From Heterobasidion occidentale (taxonomy: Eukaryota > Basidiomycota > Agaricomycetes > Russulales > Bondarzewiaceae), in assembly GCA_039111635.1 (NCBI GenBank), contig JBCAQO010000096.1:1-32072 (forward strand): 32,072 bases of DNA. Reading direction: 5' to 3'. Below the pieces are notes generated by a model. The model saw only the letters and a program-made list of their open reading frames with translations. It ran no database searches and had not been told where the DNA came from. A program made the translations under genes and the position numbers. How positions within the stretch are numbered: the stretch's first letter is position 1; the number at the start of each line of letters is the position of its first letter. Positions 11,349 through 21,511 of the stretch are shown here, piece by piece.

Positions 11349-12002
11349 TCAGTCAACTACCACAGCAGTGAAGAGGAATCCTCTCACCACGAGCGATCGT
11401 CGATTCACTGAGATTGTCGTCATGGGATCCAGGTTACACAGACGAGGGGTTGGTCTTCACGCAAGTTGAGGATTGGGCGCTCGTTCAGCGTTTGGGTCTC
11501 GCTTATGTCGCACCTTCTCGGGATCTACCAATCTCTACTGTCAGTGGTGCTCACGGCCTCTCAGCTCTGAACAAGCGGCGTCGAGCAGAATGCATGCGCT
11601 TGTGTCAGTCTGGTCGGGCACACACTCCTCAAGATGGGGGGCTTCCATCTAAGCGCGCGTCGACACGTCGGTGACCACGCTCAGCCCGAAGCTCATCACG
11701 TCCGTCCCGCTCGAGGCGCGCCTGCAAGGCATCCTCAGGGCCACTGCAACTGCTCCTCCTCATACTCCCTCCACTCCAGCGACGAATCTGCATTTGGTTA
11801 CACCTCGCCAACTCGCAAGGCTGCAGCGCAAGTCCCCAAACCACAGCCATCCATCGCATAACCACTCGCCTGTGTAGACCCACACTCATCACTCGACGAT
11901 CCACCCTCAACGTTTCAATCTAGATAGTGGCGAGTCTCAGCTGACTCCTCTGGCTCGCCGTCGTCTTTGGTCAGACTCATCTCATTCCCCCAGATCGTTC
12001 CC
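11349..12002. other. No confirmed gene; open plus-strand stretches
   Basis: Between the remnant and the next gene the plus strand has open stretches at about 11375-11673 (ending in a basic RRRAECMRLCQ region) and 11671-11877 (S/P/T/H-rich). Neither starts with ATG in a good context or links by clear splice sites. The last about 120 bases before 12003 may be a leader. I could not assign a family. Confidence 0.3.
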
Positions 12003-12507
12003 ATGGGTCGAAACGTCCGCCCCGTCGTTGCCATCCCTCCTCCCCGTCCCCTCCATGTCACTGACCTCCACTCCAACGCGAGCACCTCCGCTCAGCAGAA
12101 GGCCATGTACAAGGGCACGAAACCCCTCCCAATCGGACAGCCCGAAAGCGAAGGGGGGAAGTGGTCGCGCGCGACTATCGAGAAGGCGGGTGACGAGGAC
12201 GGCCAGGTGGGCTTACTGTGGTGTGTATCGGTTCACCGTCCATCGTCCGTGCTGGCCTCATCTGGGTCATTGATCGCTGGGCCAGGAAGAAGTCAGGCGG
12301 TTCCGCGAAGGCATCATTGCAGCGTCTCTCTTTCCTCCGATCCTGGGCCAGGCGTCGCAGCGTGAGGGCGTCCCGTGGATTTTGACAGGCGGGTCGGTCC
12401 TCGGCTGCGTGGAAGTATATCAGCAAATTCTCGAGGCCGCGCGCACGATGTGTGTGGGTCGGTGGCTGCAACCCGCCGGCTGTACATGGGGTGCGCGTTT
12501 AGCCTGA
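12003..12507 (+). CDS. Small hypothetical protein, possibly truncated at the repeat boundary
   Basis: Seen: ATG at 12003, exon 12003-12206, intron 12207-12285 (GTGGGC...CCAG) and exon 12286-12507 join in phase 0 to give 141 residues. The N-terminal part is P/S/K-rich. The second exon encodes an ordered segment with REGIIAASLFPPIL and WILTGGSVLGCVEVYQQILE, which looks like amphipathic helices; the single hydrophobic stretch is too short to call a membrane span. The stop lies about 10 bases before the first copy of the dispersed repeat that fills 12.5-15 kb, so the true C-terminus may have been lost. No family recognised. Its tail points away from the minus-strand remnant at 10891-11348. Confidence 0.5.
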
Positions 12508-12515
12508 AGACACAG

Positions 12516-14150
12516 CATTTCTAGAGGAAGATCACTCTCAGAAAGCTGTTCGGCGGGAGGATGGATGGTTATGTGAGAAGAGCAACGTTGTGGAAAATGG
12601 TTTGAATGTGGCGCGACAGCCGCGAAACGCGCGACAACGTCTGATCACGGCTGCTCGGTGGAAAGATGAGACGCAAAGCACGACGGCCTGGGGACAACGC
12701 ATTTCTGGAAAAAAGTCGCTCTCAGAGAGGTGCACGAGATAGATAGGGACACCGTATTTCTGGAGGAAGGAGGCCACTCTCAGAGACGTCTCGGCAGTCG
12801 CAAAACGCGCGACGATATCCATATGTATGTATCCAGGTAAAAGATCCAGAAGAAACAATGTCACGGTCTAGCCCCAGGCGACCATGAGGTGACGAGCAGT
12901 GGACCAAATGTGACAGTCCGATGCGGAGAACAACATTGCCATTAATGCTAGAAAGACGTGTAAGTGACATCGCAAATTTATGAGTTGTTCAAACCCACTC
13001 GCAATGCAAACCTTCTTTGACGACGCAGAAGCGGAGGTCACAGCGACGCCGGCTTCTCAAACAGATGGCTCTGCAAAGCGATCATGAAAGTCGATGGGAT
13101 TTGTCGCATTGTAATGCTTTTCGCCACCGAGGGCAATGAGCGAGGCGGTCCGCAACAAACTCGATGTACTGTCACGTCAGCTCGGCATTCATACCGATCA
13201 GCCCCGTAGGAAGGGCATCTACCACATCCAATTAGCATCAAATGCTACAGTAGTGATCAACATGTACTCACCTGTCAAGAGCTCCTCCTCGATAACAACG
13301 CATTCGACGACGATGTGGACGACTGTTAGGATGTGGATGCCTCTTGAGATGGCTGAACAACAAGCATGCGGAGTCAGTGTGGAATCCTCGTGGCGACTGG
13401 TGAGTTCGTAGGAGAAGGAGAGTCCAGGTATAAGCACAAGGCCAGGCTTCTTCGACCAGAAAATTGAGGTGAAAGAACCGGAGGAGAAGATATCCTCTGC
13501 TGTGGCAAAGAAGACTCATCGCTCGGTAAATGTGGAGCGACGATCGGAGACCCAGCGCAGTGCCCAGTCCGCCTTCCTCTTCACGCAAGGGATGGTCTCA
13601 ACAACATCGCGTTTCGTAGGTCCAGTTCTCGTCGTGGAAAACTTCCGTCATAATATGGAACGCGTAGAAGCAACGCGCTGCCCAGTGGAGTCACAAAAAA
13701 TCACGGCTAAAGAACAATGCAGTTCTGGAGGAAGGCACTCTCAAAAAGCTGCTCGTCGGGATGATAGACAGGACAACACATTTCTGGAGGAAGGTCGCTC
13801 TCAGATATGTGTCTCAACATCCGCGAAACGCGCGCCGCCGTCTGACTCCGGCCGGTGGGTGAATCAGAAAGAATGACAGCATTTTGAGTAACGCATTTCT
13901 GGAGGAAGGTGCTCGACAAGAGATATATGGAAATGGGTGAGCGCAAAGAACGACGGCCTACAGGCACGGCATTTCTGGAGGAAAGTCGCTCTCGGAAGGC
14001 TGCTCGTCGGGAGGGTAGATGAGGACAATGCCTTTCTAAGAGGATGATCGCTCTCAGATGTGTCCCAACAGCCACGCGACGCCATCTGACTACAGCCGCT
14101 TGATGGTAGGGTGGCACGCAAAGAATGAGGGACTACAAGCAACACATTTC
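12516..14150 (+). repeat. Left repeat arm: dispersed copies of a compound unit
   Basis: A core like ATTTCTGGAGGAAGGTCGCT followed by CTCAGAAAGCTG recurs, all in plus orientation, near 12518, 12699, 12755, 13727, 13779, 13891, 13968, 14030 and 14143. Several copies share a second phrase (cgaaacgcgc, then gtctgactccggcc and a G-rich stretch), giving a compound unit of roughly 100-150 bp. Between 12840 and 13690 lies sequence without the core. Its part from about 13366 to 13720 is homologous, in reverse complement, to about 20815-21175. Confidence 0.75.
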
Positions 14151-14950
14151 TGGAGGAAAGTCGCTCTCAGAAAGCTCGACAGGACAATAGATGGAGGTGG
14201 CCTGGAAACAGCGCAATTCTGGAGGAAAGTCGCTCTCAGAAAGCTCGACAGGACAATAGATGGAGGTGGCCTGGAAACAGCGCAATTCTGGAGGAAAGTC
14301 GCTCTCAGAAAGCTCGACAGGACAATAGATGGAGGTGGCCTGGAAACAGCGCAATTCTGGAGGAAAGTCGCTCTCAGAAAGCTCGACAGGACAATAGATG
14401 GAGGTGGCCTGGAAACAGCGCAATTCTGGAGGAAAGTCGCTCTCAGAAAGCTCGACAGGACAATAGATGGAGGTGGCCTGGAAACAGCGCAATTCTGGAG
14501 GAAAGTCGCTCTCAGAAAGCTCGACAGGACAATAGATGGAGGTGGCCTGGAAACAGCGCAATTCTGGAGGAAAGTCGCTCTCAGAAAGCTCGACAGGACA
14601 ATAGATGGAGGTGGCCTGGAAACAGCGCAATTCTGGAGGAAAGTCGCTCTCAGAAAGCTCGATAGGACAATAGATGGAGGTGGCCTGGAAACAGCGCAAT
14701 TCTGGAGGAAAGTCGCTCTCAGAAAGCTCGACAGGACAATAGATGGAGTGGCCTGGAAACAGCGCAATTCTGGAGGAAAGTCACTCTCAGAAAGCTCGAC
14801 AGGACAATAGATGGAGGTGGCCTGGAAACAGCGCAATTCTGGAGGAAAGTCGCTCTCAGAAAGCTGCATCACATTGATGGAGGTGGCCTGGAAACAGCGC
14901 AATTCTGGAGGAAAGTCGCTCTCAGAAAGCTGCATCACATTGATGGAGGA
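14143..14950 (+). repeat. 69-bp minisatellite, about 12 units
   Basis: Units starting CGCAATTCTGGAGGAAAGTC begin at 14212, 14281, 14350, 14419, 14488, 14557, 14626, 14695, 14763, 14832 and 14898, preceded by a variant unit at 14143. The period is exactly 69 bp except for one 68-bp unit (a G lost near 14746) and one 66-bp unit with a different tail. Because 69 is divisible by three, both strands stay open over 188-282 codons. These are by-products of the repeat, not independent genes. Copies are nearly identical, so the expansion is recent. Confidence 0.9.
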
Positions 14951-15141
14951 TGGTCACATTGTCAGATGTTCAACATCGACGCTCGTGATTCGGATTCCGA
15001 CAAACTCCGATCAGCGTCGGCCAATCGGGTGTTGAATTTCGATCAAGCAATCTGATATCCTTTTGAGTATCTGAATTCATTCAAAGTAAACGTATAATAC
15101 GCTGAACGAGCCAGCATGCGCGTAAGAAGATTTCTAAACAA

Positions 15142-16177
15142 TCAGAAGTGTAGTCCCCATCCATCATCATCAAACACACCAATATCATCCAAAACCCAGC
15201 TGTAAATGTAAAAGACCGAGGCTAAGAGAGAATGAGGCAAGCTCCCCAGGCTACGACAAATCAAAAAAAGGTTAGCTACCGGTAAGGAATCAAGACCCAG
15301 CGCTTTGTGCGATGGCAATGGAGAACGGATAGCACTAGCACCTGCCAGGGAAAGCAAGGGCGAGACCATCAAAGAGTGCTCAGCAGCAATGGGGTGAGTA
15401 GCTGAAACTGTGCTGAGTGCCGGTGATGATGACACTGAGATAAGACTCCCATCAGTCGTCAGCGAACCAGACGCCTCAACACTATAGCTGACAACATTCA
15501 AGTCCACTACGCTTTTGCCATTGAGTGCCGGCGATGATGACGCTGAGAAGACACTCCCATTAGTTGTCGGCGCACCAGACGGCTCAGCACTATAGCTGAC
15601 AACATTGGAGTCCACTACGCTCTTGCCAAAGAAGGGTGAAGAAGCCCTGTCTGTGATTACAGCTGGTGTCGCTAGAACCTGGGGGATCGGCAGATGCAGA
15701 ACGGACCCAGGGCTACTCGAGCGCGAATGATGTCGAGACAAGTTCTACGGAGTTGGGGAACAATGTAAACTCAGAGCCTTCGAGCAAAAGGCCATCACCT
15801 ACCTCCGATTCCTCCGAATAATTGCTAGTGGGTGATAAATCTCCACTCCTATCCCTGGGAGCATAATAACTCCCGAAGGAAAACTCTGGGTGCCAAGCCC
15901 TCCAAGCCTCGCCAATCCAACCCTGACTGACCATAGTGAAAGCTCGAGACATGTCGTTGAAAAGATGCCTATAGTACACATCTGTGTACAGCTCGGTCAT
16001 AGTTGACATGCAGTCCAGCCGCGCAGATTTTTCATAGTCTGGATAAGGCTTTCGAACGTCGAAGGATAATAAGAAAGAGACGACCAGTTGATCAGGACGC
16101 TGCGAAAAAAAAGTCTGAAGGGTGCCAATTCCTTGAGGTGGGTCCACATACCTTGCAAACGGCAGGCTCTTCGACAT
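15142..16177 (-). CDS. Hypothetical protein with an internal 36-residue duplication, 325 aa
   Basis: Seen: ATG at 16177, exon 16177-15803, intron 15802-15745 (GTAGGT...CGTAG), exon 15744-15142, in phase, 325 residues. Residues 1-125 are ordered and aromatic-rich (WIGEAWRAWHPEFSFGSYY). The second exon is S/P/V-rich and holds two copies of a 36-residue unit (GKSVVDSNVVSYS and GKSVVDLNVVSYS) from a 108-bp DNA duplication. A hydrophobic stretch near the C-terminus (SLLASVFYIYSWVL) could be a single membrane anchor. A GTATGT...GCAG pair within the first exon is a possible extra intron, but removing it puts the next part out of frame. No family recognised. It lies tail-on to the left repeat array and downstream of the larger gene on the same strand. 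Confidence 0.5.
15415..15640. repeat. 108-bp tandem duplication inside the 325-aa gene
   Basis: The phrase actatagctgacaacatt occurs at 15481 and 15589, and gatgatgac...gactcccat recurs at the same 108-bp offset. Two full units are therefore present, diverged at a few positions. The period is a multiple of three and preserves the reading frame. Confidence 0.8.
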
Positions 16178-16637
16178 CTAGATAGGAGGAAGGCCTACTG
16201 TTCCAGGAAGGTGGGTGGAGAAACATGTCGAGATGCGCTGGTGAGGGCGGTGATCAATATCGCGGGCAGGAGCGCTTTTCACATTTCGGTCGTTCCCGTG
16301 TCACACTTCCCCCCGTTCCCACCGACAGGTCCCAAGGGGTGCCCGGAGAGCTGTGAATCGCTCTTTGTAGCTTCGTAATTTCACTGAGACTCCTGAAAGC
16401 AGACATGATTACGACGTGTATATAATGACAAGGCCCTTTGGCGATGAGACAAAATCATTTGTGAGAAAGAGCCAGCAATCGAGAATACATCGATAACAAG
16501 GAGAAGTTTGGATATGTAGTCCAGTTCAAGGTTCAACAAGAAAAGAAACATGCTCGGAATCCTCGGCAGCACGATCTCAAAATGACGTCGCCAGCCTGAC
16601 AGGATCAAGAATTCTACTTACAACTTATGTGCTACAT
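16178..16637. other. Intergenic region between two minus-strand genes
   Basis: About 460 bp between the stop at 16638 and the ATG at 16177. A minus-strand frame at 16608-16381 is hydrophobic but has no ATG-linked or splice-linked context and no family motif. Presumably it contains the promoter of the 325-residue gene; nothing else is recognised. Confidence 0.35.
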
Positions 16638-19600
16638 TTAGTATTCCTGGGGTATGCAACGCGGAAGCCAGGACGACGTCTTGATTGTACGTCCGGACGG
16701 TCGCCAGCTGTTTGTCAGCTCCCAGACGTTTTTTATTCGCCCCACGTTCACGCTTATCCCGGCCCGCAATGTGTAGTACCACAGCACAGAAGTTCGAGGC
16801 GTCAATTCGCCGTCATGGAGACGCGTCAACATGTCTTGAAACCATGTCTCGGCAGATGACGACCACGAACCATTCCAGAGGTAGCTGGCACGCCAGAGGG
16901 CCATGCTGGGCCACAGAGACACATTCCCTGGTAGCGCCGTGAACCCCAGGAGTAATTTGAGAGCCAGATCGCTCTCTTCATCTTCTGGGCACTCCGATTC
17001 GCGATCTGATCCAGCTGTGTATCGTTCACCCCAGACAGTGTATGCCTCACTTGGCCCCTCCAGGTAGCTCCGAACTATGTCCTTGGACCCAAAATGGATG
17101 ACAAGGCGCCAAGCCAGGCCACCATACGCCACAAGACGTCTTGCGTAGGGTTGTCGCAGGAGCCATCGAACCCGCTCCTGATATAGCTGGCCAAAGGAGG
17201 AGAGAGAGTCTTGTCGCTCGCCTATGAGGAAGTTGTCTCCGTCCACCCAGTTGGGACGAGGTTCATTCGTACGGCGTTCAGCATTGGCCGCGATCTTCTG
17301 CTGACCCCACATGCTATTCCAACTGAGACGGAACGACATCCCATGCTGCAACATCACCTCCAGCAACGCCTCGACTTCAAAGGCCTTCCATTCCAAAATG
17401 GCTAGCAACCAGATCTCAGTGAGCGGATGAAGCTTGACGTGAGATACCCGCAAGAAGCCAGTGTCGATAGCCAGAGGTCTAACGTCAAACGGCGCATAGG
17501 GAGCCCAACCTCCCGAAGTCGTTTCCTTGATGCTGTCTAAGTACGCAAGCGTCCCGGGAGAGACAATGAGCATTTCTTCAGATTGAAAGGTTTCTGGTGC
17601 TATCCAGTGCCCTCTTAAGAATTCACTGCCGGGAGGTGCGGGGTAGACTTTCGGGAAAAGCGCAGCAATAAAGGCGGGAGGATTTCCCTGTCGACATCAT
17701 CAGTGGATGTGACCGCGTGTACCTCCAAATGTCCCTCATGAACGATGACAGGGCTCGGAGAACGCGAGAATCTCACATCGTCTTCGCTTGGATCGTCATT
17801 CGAGCCGACAAGAGCATGACTGGATGAAGAATTGCGTTCAACCCGGTCCTCCACCTCCGAGTTGACATTCATCGCCACATCCTGCTCATACGAGCCTTCC
17901 CGCATCGCGTCGCAGTCAGACAACACAATGCATGGAGGGCCTGACGACGAAGACAAACCCGTGCCCCGGTCCTCCAAATCGATATCCATTGCCATATACT
18001 GGCTCTGCGAGTCAACTAGCATTGTTGTTGTGCTGCGCACCAAAAATATTCGTCAGTAATGTTTTTGCGCTCTGAGATTGAAGAAAAACGCATACCTGAG
18101 ATGCTCCGATGACTCGGACCGTCCAACGCCTTGAACGTGATCTTCAGAGTGCGGCTGGAATGATGATGACACTGCACCAGGGGTGTCAATGTGCATCTGC
18201 ACCTCCTGTGACGTGTTGCCGCTGGACAACGTACCACCCCTGTACGACGTATTGCTACCAGGCGACACATTTGACAGCTGATGTTGCGAAGGGGCAGGCA
18301 GAGGAGGGGCGGGTAGAGGAGAGGCAGGCGGAGAAGGGGCTGGAGGGGCTGGCAGAGGAGGGGCTGGCGAAGGAGGGGCTGGCGGAGGAGGGGCTGGCGG
18401 AGGAGGGCTGGCGAGGAGGGGCTGGCGGAGGAGGGGCTGGCGGAGGAGGGGCTGGCGGAGGAGGGGCTGGCAGAGGAGGGGCTGGCGGAGGAGGGGCTGG
18501 AGGAGGAGGGGCTGGCGGAGGAGGGGCTGGCGGAGGAGGGGCTGGCGGAGGAGGGGCTGGCGGAGGAGGGGCAGGTCGAGACAGGGCAGAACGAGGAATG
18601 CGATCGTGGTCGTATAGGAGAACCGCAGAAAGGCGACTGTTAGACGCTGCTCTCTTCTTGAGTATTTCTGCGTGCTTTTTCTCTGGGCGAAGACGGCTGA
18701 TATCACAGTCGATCAGGTGGAAAGTGCGCCCCCTAATGGAGGGAGGGTCTGTGCAACCCTCACGATCTTCAGCGTCACTATCGTCCTGATCCAGCCCGAT
18801 CTGTGTCTCCATGTAAAAACACGCGCACGTTGACGCAATCGTCTGCGGATAGATAAGAGGCTGAACAGTAGTAATCCTCCCATCTTCTGTCTTTTTGGAG
18901 CCGATGATGCCACGATCGTCACCCCACAGCATTGCCAGGTACGTTGTCTGTGGCGGGGGTTTGTAGGACACAATCGTGAACGGTTTCCCGTTAAGTCGCC
19001 ACCGATCGGGCCTGAGGTCACCGAATGCGCTGACCTCTCCCGCTTGTCGAGCGCTCCAAGAGTATGCAATATTGATTCGTGCGAGCTTGAGAAGCTCCCA
19101 AGTCGTCTTCATTTCGGGACCCCAGGTTGGATAGCCCTGTGTGACGATGGTGACTCCACGGATGCGAGCGCCCAAGATGAACTTATCCAGTTGGTCGAAA
19201 GCAAATGACAAAGAGGCCTGAGCCTTAGGACGATCACGCCACTAGAAAGCAAGACATGAGATATGAGCAGAAACCTCAACCCTGTAAAGCACTCACTTTC
19301 GGCCCAAACCCTGCTCAATCCTCCAGACAAGAAAGCTGATGAATCCAAAGCAGTCGAGAAAGGGACGACGTAATCGCCAAAAGGTGATATGTGCATCCTC
19401 TTCAGTTTTCCAGGGATAGACAATCCCTTCCTGCAACACACTAACCTCGAGAGGCCGGTTGCCATCCCAGTCAAGAATGTCTCTCAACGCACTGGTACAA
19501 CGGATGATAAAAGCTCTGATCTGGTTGTGTGCCTTGACCAATCCTGGGCGAATGGTCCGAGAAGGGAAGCAATAAAAGTCATGACTTGCTTCGGAGGCTG

Positions 19601-19805
19601 GAAAAATCCATTCCGAAGAGTCACCCCTGATGGATCCAGGATCAACTGGGATGAAGGGCCTCCAGGGAAAACGCGAGTCATGAGGAGCTGGATCTACTGC
19701 CCAATCGTACGGTTTCAGGCGTCCGGCACGAGATGGATCAGCGTCGAAGGTCACGTCCGCTGGCGGGGTGAATGCGTTTCTGGAGATGTAAGATGTGGAA
19801 CTCAT
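16638..19805 (-). CDS. Large uncharacterised protein with APPPP repeats, about 1000 aa, frame lesions
   Basis: Seen: ATG 19805; pieces 19805-19297, 19241-18096, 18032-17723 and 17687-16638 form one gene. The ordered N-terminus includes YDWAVDPAPHDSRFPWRPF, a WRIEQGLGRK helix and an RGVTIVTQGYPTWGPEMKTT region. A proline tract of APPPP pentapeptides follows, then an acidic/serine linker (DIDLEDRGTGLSSSSG) and a 349-residue C-terminal part with WLLAILEWKAFEVEALLE and WFQDMLTRLHDGEL. Known: the N-terminal pattern resembles a family of multicopy Agaricomycete hypothetical proteins; function unknown. Two oddities: the obvious intron 19296-19242 (GTGAGT...CTAG) joins out of phase by one base, and two consecutive 14-bp repeat units (18399-18426) shift the frame by two bases. 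The 35-bp intron at 17722-17688 is unusually short. In this assembly the gene may therefore be a recent pseudogene, or contain sequence errors in the repeat. Confidence 0.6.
18280..18585. repeat. 15-bp proline-coding minisatellite
   Basis: Units GGAGGAGGGGCTGGC on the plus strand (APPPP on the minus strand) are tandem for about 15 copies between roughly 18350 and 18580, becoming degenerate towards 18280. Units at 18399-18412 and 18413-18426 are 14 bp each, one G short. Confidence 0.9.
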
Positions 19806-19989
19806 GGTAGGGCAGGGGCGAAATGCGACAACTACCCATGCCGACTGCTGCGACCTCGTGACTTCAACCCAGGGGTATTGGTCTCGGGAGACGGAGGCTT
19901 TCATTGTGATGAAAAGATCGAAGCGGAACAATTGCTGGAGGAGAGTGCGTCGACGTGAAGGAGACGAAAAGTAGAGGTCTCAACAGATG

Positions 19990-20230
19990 TGGCACAAGAG
20001 CGGCACAAGACTATTTCTGGAGGAAAAACGCTCTCAGAAACTGCCTAGACAGCCGCGGAAAACACGGTACCGCCCAGTGACGACCGCGGGATGACTGGAA
20101 GGAAAGGGAGACTTGAAGACGAAGGAATAAAGCTTTCAACCGATAAGGACGCCACAAGACAAATTCTGGAGGAAAAACGCTCTCAGAAACTGCCTAGACA
20201 GCCGCGAAACACGATGCTGCCCAACGACGA
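19990..20230 (+). repeat. Two plus-oriented copies of the dispersed core, 149 bp apart
   Basis: Near-identical phrases (ttctggaggaaaaacgctct, then cagaaactgcctagacagcc) start near 20013 and 20162. They lie just upstream of the large minus-strand gene and have the orientation of the left arm, unlike the following block. Confidence 0.75.
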
Positions 20231-20364
20231 CCGCCTGAGGACTATGAGTGGGGCAACTTGAAGTCATGTGAGCTCCGCTCCCACGGTCAGCGATTTCGGT
20301 CCCACGGTCACTCTTTGGCCGAATGTCTGTACGGACGTCGTCATATTACCAGCTCTTAGCTCTA

Positions 20365-21175
20365 TCGACAAATTTCTGAGAGTGACCCTCCTCGGGAATG
20401 GGTTGCTCTCACTCCGCCACCGTCTATCCTCCTGTCGAGCAGCTTTCTGAGAGCGATTTTCCTCCAGAAGTGCGTTGTCATTCCCCCGACATCAAGCGGC
20501 CGTAGTCAGACGGCGTCGCGTGTTTAGCGGCTGTCGGGAGACATTTCTGAGAGCGACCTTCCTCCAGAAATGTGATGTTCCCAGGCCATCTTCGTATATC
20601 CTCTCGGCAATCAGCTTTCTGAGAGCGAGGTTCCTCCAGAAATGCGTTGCTCGTAGGCCCTCGTCCTTTGCGTCCCACCCTGCCATCAAGCGGCCGTAGC
20701 CCAATGGCGTCGCGCGGCTTCTGAGAGCGATGTTCCTCCAGAAATGTGTTGTCCCCATCTAACCTCCCAACGAGCAGCTTTCTGAGAGCGATTTTCCTCC
20801 AGAGATCCACTACTTTTAAGCTGTGGTTCTTTGCGACTCCATCAGGCAGCGTGCTGCTTCACCGCGTTGCACATAATGATGGAAAATATTCACAACGAGA
20901 CTGGACCTACGAATTGCGATGCTACTGAGATCATCCTCTGCATCAAGAGGAAGACGGACTGGGCATCGCGCTGGATCTCTCATCGTCGCTTCACATTCGC
21001 TGAGCGGTGAGCCGCCTTTGCCGCAGCAGAGGACATCTTCTCCGGTTTTTTGCCTCAATCTTCTGGTCGAAGAAGCGTGGCCTTATGCTTATACCTGGAC
21101 TCACCTTCTCCAACAAACTCATCAGTCGCCTCGAGGGATTCTATACGACTTTAATAAGGTCCGCATACCGACCAG
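20365..21175 (-). repeat. Right repeat arm, inverted relative to the left arm
   Basis: Reverse-complement copies of the core (ttctgagagcgaccttcctc then cagaaatg) occur near 20369, 20444, 20546, 20612, 20719 and 20778, with the same secondary phrase (cgacgccgtctgactacggc on the minus strand) as the left arm. From about 20815 to 21175 the reverse complement aligns by eye with the left arm at about 13366-13720. Examples are TTCGTAGGTCCAGT in both, the ATTTTCTGGTCGAAGAAGC-like phrase, and CTTATACCTGGACTC. Confidence 0.75.
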
Positions 21176-21511
21176 CTTTGGGCTACTGAGGCATATCATG
21201 CTCATTGGGGCGCAGAACACGGATCTCGCCACGCTCACAGAAGCCACCGCGTACGCTGTTGTCGAGTTTGGTGGATGGAAGAACGACGCGCTGCCTTGAA
21301 AGTGCACATCGATTGTTCGACGTGCGAGAACGTCGTTGGGGATATGTGTCGGGTACGTGACGTCCTCAACTACCATCCGTTTGCGCTTGCATTCATTCGC
21401 TCACCATACTCGCTCTCCATTCGCATTCGCCTTTCTCCTTAAACCCTTTCACACTTCGCGTTTCGTTTGCGCTCCTCGCACCCTCACCACACATCACGAC
21501 CTACTCTCAAT
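21176..21511. other. No gene confirmed; pyrimidine-rich leader-like sequence
   Basis: A minus-strand frame at 21376-21122 (beginning VEDVTYPTHIPNDV) reads somewhat like protein but has no ATG-led model and runs into the repeat arm. From about 21380 the plus strand becomes C/T-rich up to the ATG at 21512, typical of a basidiomycete 5' leader. Confidence 0.3.

Noticed and set aside
11375..11673. Plus-strand frame with DWALVQRLGLAYVAP, superficially like a family X DNA polymerase tail
   Set aside because: No other polymerase motif is present nearby and no ATG or splice link could be found.
14058..14938. Long open frames of 188-282 codons on both strands
   Set aside because: They follow from the 69-bp period being divisible by three; there is no independent gene evidence.
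14143..14950. CRISPR-like array
   Set aside because: Units are contiguous with no unique spacers, and the host is a eukaryote.
13268..21299. Pair of similar frames in the two arms (EEAWP..YTWT and QSPRG)
   Set aside because: The DNA itself is an inverted repeat with indels, which explains the shared peptide; neither copy has a gene model.
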